Position numbers and translations under genes: made by a program
Shown here: in pieces, positions 61,368 through 64,000 of the stretch
Position numbering within the stretch: position 1 is the first letter of the stretch
Layout of the letters: every line of letters starts with the position of its first letter
Notes under the pieces: model-generated
The model's input: the letters and a program-made list of their open reading frames with translations, nothing else
What the model was told of the DNA's origin: nothing
The model's database searches: none
Assembly (NCBI RefSeq): GCF_004004515.1
Contig: NZ_RXOL01000006.1
Span: 86,796-150,795, forward strand
Direction: 5' to 3'
DNA length: 64,000 bases
Origin: Croceicoccus ponticola
GTDB taxonomy: Bacteria; Pseudomonadota; Alphaproteobacteria; Sphingomonadales; Sphingomonadaceae

Positions 61368-62228
61368 TCAGGCGTCGAAAACGACTGTGCGATCGCCATT
61401 CAGGAACACTCGGTCTTCGAGGTGCGCCTTCACTGCACGGGAAAGCACCCTGCGTTCGACGTCGCGCCCCTTGGCGACGAGCATTTCCGGCGTATCGGAA
61501 TGTGTCACCGCCTCTACCGCCTGCGCGATGATCGGCCCCTCGTCGAGATCGGCGGTAACGTAATGACTGGTCGCGCCAATCATCTTCACACCCCGTCGAT
61601 GCGCCTGGTGATATGGTTTGGCCCCCTTGAAGCCGGGCAGAAAGGAATGATGGATATTGATGCACCGGCCCGACAAAAAGCCCGCAAAGTCATCGGACAG
61701 GATCTGCATGTAGCGGGCAAGGACAACCAGTTCGGCGCCGGTATCGGTAATGACCTGCTTAACCTCAGCCTCCTGCCGCGCTTTCGTATTGGCGGTTACG
61801 GGCAGGTGATGAAAAGGGGCATCACCGATCAACGAAGCTGTCAGCGCTTCCTTCGGATGATTCGAAACGATGGCGGCCACGTCCATCTGCAACTCACCGA
61901 TGCGGTTGCGGTAAAGCAGGTCGGCGAGGCAATGGTCGAACTTCGATACCATCAGCACTACTTTGCGGCGCTTTTCGGGGTCGCGTAGCTGCCAGCTCAT
62001 CTCGGCATCCGCAGCGATAGTAGCAAAGCCCGCGCGATATTCGTCCAGCGTGCGGACGCCGGGATCGAATTCCACTCGCATGAAAAATCGCCCGGTGTCG
62101 GGGTCGTTGTACTGTTGCGCTTCGGTAATGTTGCCGCCCTTGTCGGCGAGAAAGCCCGCGACCCCGGCGACAAGACCGGCGCGATCCTTGCAGGACAGGC
62201 TCAGGACAAAGGTTTTCGGCACGCTCAT
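61368..62228 (-). CDS. purU: Formyltetrahydrofolate deformylase
   Basis: 286 residues: an N-terminal ACT domain ([20 protein letters not shown]) and a formyltransferase-like domain with [20 protein letters not shown] and [17 protein letters not shown], holding the Asn-His-Asp active site. It releases formate and free tetrahydrofolate from 10-formyl-THF, balancing one-carbon units for purine synthesis. ATG 62228. Length is typical. Confidence 0.95.
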   Translation of the reverse strand: MSVPKTFVLSLSCKDRAGLVAGVAGFLADKGGNITEAQQYNDPDTGRFFMRVEFDPGVRTLDEYRAGFATIAADAEMSWQLRDPEKRRKVVLMVSKFDHCLADLLYRNRIGELQMDVAAIVSNHPKEALTASLIGDAPFHHLPVTANTKARQEAEVKQVITDTGAELVVLARYMQILSDDFAGFLSGRCINIHHSFLPGFKGAKPYHQAHRRGVKMIGATSHYVTADLDEGPIIAQAVEAVTHSDTPEMLVAKGRDVERRVLSRAVKAHLEDRVFLNGDRTVVFDA

Positions 62229-62298
62229 TCAATATCCCCGACAGCCCGTATAGGCAGTTAGCGCCGGTTAACGTCGCGGCTTGGCGAAGTCCACGCGA

Positions 62299-63201
62299 TT
62301 AGCGCCCGGCAAACCTGTCTGCCAGCGCAAGCACCTTTTCAGCCGCCTTGAGATGCGGGATATCGACCATCTTGCCGTCGAGGCCCACCGTGCCGACGCC
62401 GGGATTGGCGGCAAATGCATCGCGGATGCGCCGGGCATGGGCGATTTCTTCGGCCGATGGCATGAAGGCGGCGTTGATCGGATCGACTTGCGCCGGATGG
62501 ATGGCCAACCTGCCCGAAAAGCCTTCGGCCCGAGCAGCTCGCGATCCAGCACGCAGGCCTTCTTCGTCGCGGAAATCGACGTGAAGCGTGTCGTACGCGG
62601 GCACGCCCGCCGCATGGGCCGCCAGCAGGCAGAGGGAGCGGGCCAGAAGGAACGTCTGCCCGAACCTGCCGTCGGCATCGCGATTACCCGTCGCGCCAAT
62701 GGCGGCTGCCAGATCCTCTGCGCCCCATGTCAGCCCGGCAAGCCTAGGCAGGTCCGCATTGGCGAATTCGCCAAGCCGGAAGGGCGCGACCGCTGTTTCT
62801 GTGGCGATGGGGATGATGGGGGTCGAGCCCAGCGCAAGCCCGTTGGCAACTTCCATCGCGTCGAGGTAGTGCGACAGCCGGCTCACGCAGGCCGGTCCGT
62901 CGATCTTGGGCTGGATGATGCCGTCGGGCGCACCGCGCATGATCGCGGCAAGATCCGCAAGCGTGAGACCAGTGTCGAATGGATTGACCCTGACCCAAAG
63001 CTGGACCGGGCGGTCTCCTCTGCCGCGAGAGGCCAGTGCCGTTGCGACGAGATCCCGTGCCGCCGCCTTGTTGTCGGGCGCCACCGAATCTTCAAGATCG
63101 AGGATTACTGCGTCCGCGCGGCAGCTTTCGATTTTCGCCAGCTTCTTTTCGCTGTCGCCGGGGATGAACAACAGCGAGCGCATTGGGGCGGCAGCGATCA
63201 T
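62299..63201 (-). CDS. HpcH/HpaI-CitE family CoA-ester lyase
   Basis: 300 residues of TIM-barrel lyase: start MRSLLFIPGDSEKKLAKIES, metal/substrate part ADAVILDLEDSVAPDNKAAA, RVNPFDTG, GIIQPKID and LTWGAEDLAAAIGA. It resembles CitE-like and malyl-CoA lyase/thioesterase proteins. ATG 63201 overlaps the MaoC stop (ATGA); ATG 63183 is an alternative. The pairing with a MaoC hydratase points to mesaconyl/malyl-CoA-type chemistry, as in C4-C5 dicarboxyl-CoA breakdown. The exact substrate is not known. Confidence 0.87.
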   Translation of the reverse strand: MIAAAPMRSLLFIPGDSEKKLAKIESCRADAVILDLEDSVAPDNKAAARDLVATALASRGRGDRPVQLWVRVNPFDTGLTLADLAAIMRGAPDGIIQPKIDGPACVSRLSHYLDAMEVANGLALGSTPIIPIATETAVAPFRLGEFANADLPRLAGLTWGAEDLAAAIGATGNRDADGRFGQTFLLARSLCLLAAHAAGVPAYDTLHVDFRDEEGLRAGSRAARAEGFSGRLAIHPAQVDPINAAFMPSAEEIAHARRIRDAFAANPGVGTVGLDGKMVDIPHLKAAEKVLALADRFAGR

Positions 63202-63653
63202 GCCTGCGGCCTCTTGTGCTGCAATCCGCTGCGCTTGCACGATGCGACGCATTCGCCATGCTGGTTGAAGGCTTTGTGCACGAACGTGACGATGCCCGCG
63301 CCTGGTCGGGATTTCGATTCCCGCAGTTCGATAACTTCGGTCGTCACGTTCACGGTATCGCCGATGAACAGCGGGGCCGGAAAGCGCACCTCGTCCCAGC
63401 CAAGGTTGGCGATCGCGGTGCCGAGCGTCGTCTCGTTCACACTGATCCCGACCATCAATCCGAGCGTGAAGCACGAATTTACAATCCGCGTCCCGTAATC
63501 GGTCCCCTTCATGTACTCCTCGTCAAGGTGCAACTGGGCAGGGTTGTGCGTCATCGTCGAGAACAGGACATTGTCCGTTTCGGTCACCGTGCGCCGGATC
63601 GGATGGTCGAACACTTGCCCGACATGCATTTCATCGAACCATTTGCCCGGCAT
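63198..63653 (-). CDS. MaoC-family dehydratase
   Basis: 151 residues of hot-dog fold. The hydratase motif is seen in TVTETDNVLFSTMTHNPAQL, then HLDEEYMKGTDYGTRIVNS with the active-site Asp/His region, and FPAPLFIGDTVNVTTEV. It resembles mesaconyl-CoA (or enoyl-CoA) hydratases. ATG 63653 follows GGGGAG. It is coupled by a 4-base overlap to the CitE-like lyase, so the two steps are probably consecutive. Confidence 0.88.
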   Translation of the reverse strand: MPGKWFDEMHVGQVFDHPIRRTVTETDNVLFSTMTHNPAQLHLDEEYMKGTDYGTRIVNSCFTLGLMVGISVNETTLGTAIANLGWDEVRFPAPLFIGDTVNVTTEVIELRESKSRPGAGIVTFVHKAFNQHGECVASCKRSGLQHKRPQA

Positions 63654-63755
63654 TCCGATTTCTCCCCTGCGCGCAACGTGCAATGCGAATGCAGATGAAC
63701 GTGATGGGCGCGGCGATCAAGGGCACGCCGTTCGCCAATTCTCAGAGCGCCTCGC

Positions 63756-64000
63756 TCACCTGCAGCGCTCCATGGCGTCTGCGGCGAGTCTGGCGAGGCG
63801 TGGGAAGGCTTGCGCGCGTTCCTGGGCCTGGGTGTTGGCGGCGGTTCCGCGGATGACGCGGCCCTTGATGCCATGGAAGATCGCGGCGAGGCGGAAGAAC
63901 TGGAACGCGACGTAGAAGTCCCAGCCCGGGATGCTGTCGCGCCCCATCCGCCGGCAGTAGGCGGCGACATATTCGGCCTCGCTCGGGATGTTGAGCGCGG
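63756..64000 (-). CDS. Phosphotransferase (APH) family protein, C-terminal end only
   Basis: The last 81 codons of a gene that enters from the right edge. The sequence SEAEYVAAYCRRMGRDSIPG then YVAFQFFRLAAIFHGIKGRV is the usual C-terminus of aminoglycoside-phosphotransferase-like proteins that lie with acyl-CoA dehydrogenases (ACAD10-like). The catalytic part is outside the window. It stops 102 bp before the MaoC start on the same strand. Confidence 0.8.
   Translation of the reverse strand, partial: ALNIPSEAEYVAAYCRRMGRDSIPGWDFYVAFQFFRLAAIFHGIKGRVIRGTAANTQAQERAQAFPRLARLAADAMERCR

Overview
The window is high-GC DNA from an alphaproteobacterium, most likely of the order Sphingomonadales (a Sphingomonas, Novosphingobium or Erythrobacter relative). 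This is inferred from protein style, dense overlapping operons and the gene mix (phhA-hppD, an adenosine-kinase-like PfkB gene, a compact gsp cluster, separate purS and purQ). No rRNA or other species marker is present, so the placement is only to order level. Nearly all the DNA is coding, and many gene pairs overlap by 1-4 bases.

Layout. 1-4072 (minus): nitrate uptake and sensing, nasT-nasS followed by a terminator-bearing leader and nrtA-nrtB. 4222-7402 (plus): two tandem exported DUF4139 proteins. 7434-9964: an Lrp-type regulator divergent from phhA-hppD (phenylalanine to tyrosine, then homogentisate). 10165-11001: an MscS channel. 11015-15845 (minus): a sulfide/persulfide operon (persulfide dioxygenase, two YeeE-type membrane proteins, sulfide:quinone oxidoreductase, SulP transporter). 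15982-19378: cytidine deaminase, LOG-family protein, PfkB kinase, queuosine-precursor transporter, Dps. 19385-28232 (minus): a type II secretion operon gspC-D-E-F-G-L-M-N without gspH-K. 28344-32375: glycosyltransferase, membrane protein, rarA and an unknown gene.

32395-41103 is an integrated element: a tRNA-Thr(TGT) gene, a P4-type integrase reading away from it, an AlpA-like protein, a protein with all three motifs of an HUH replication initiator, broken phage genes, and a compositionally distinct cassette (two methyltransferases, flippase, pyruvyl transferase) that probably alters surface polysaccharide. An imperfect copy of the tRNA 3' end lies at 41087-41103. Beyond it are further phage debris (terminase C-terminus) joined to a truncated META-domain gene, an AraC regulator and an LprI-like gene with an internal stop.

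44859-47401: molybdate transport modABC and a convergent ModE-like regulator, with an 18-bp palindrome before modA. 47464-49542: a TonB-dependent siderophore receptor with a Fur-box-like site. 49819-56108: FMN reductase, purC, an M16 peptidase with no ordinary start codon, a DUF4168 protein, purS and purQ. 56122-58689: YkvA-like protein, VIT-family transporter and ChaA-type antiporter. 58885-64000 (minus): a GGDEF/EAL membrane protein, purU, a CitE-like lyase paired with a MaoC hydratase, and the end of a phosphotransferase gene.

The least ordinary content is the tRNA-Thr element, especially the integrase/AlpA/HUH module with a large hairpin in front of the HUH gene. The NasT leader RNA, a mod system with no visible molybdate-sensing domain, and the M16 start are smaller points that can be tested directly.
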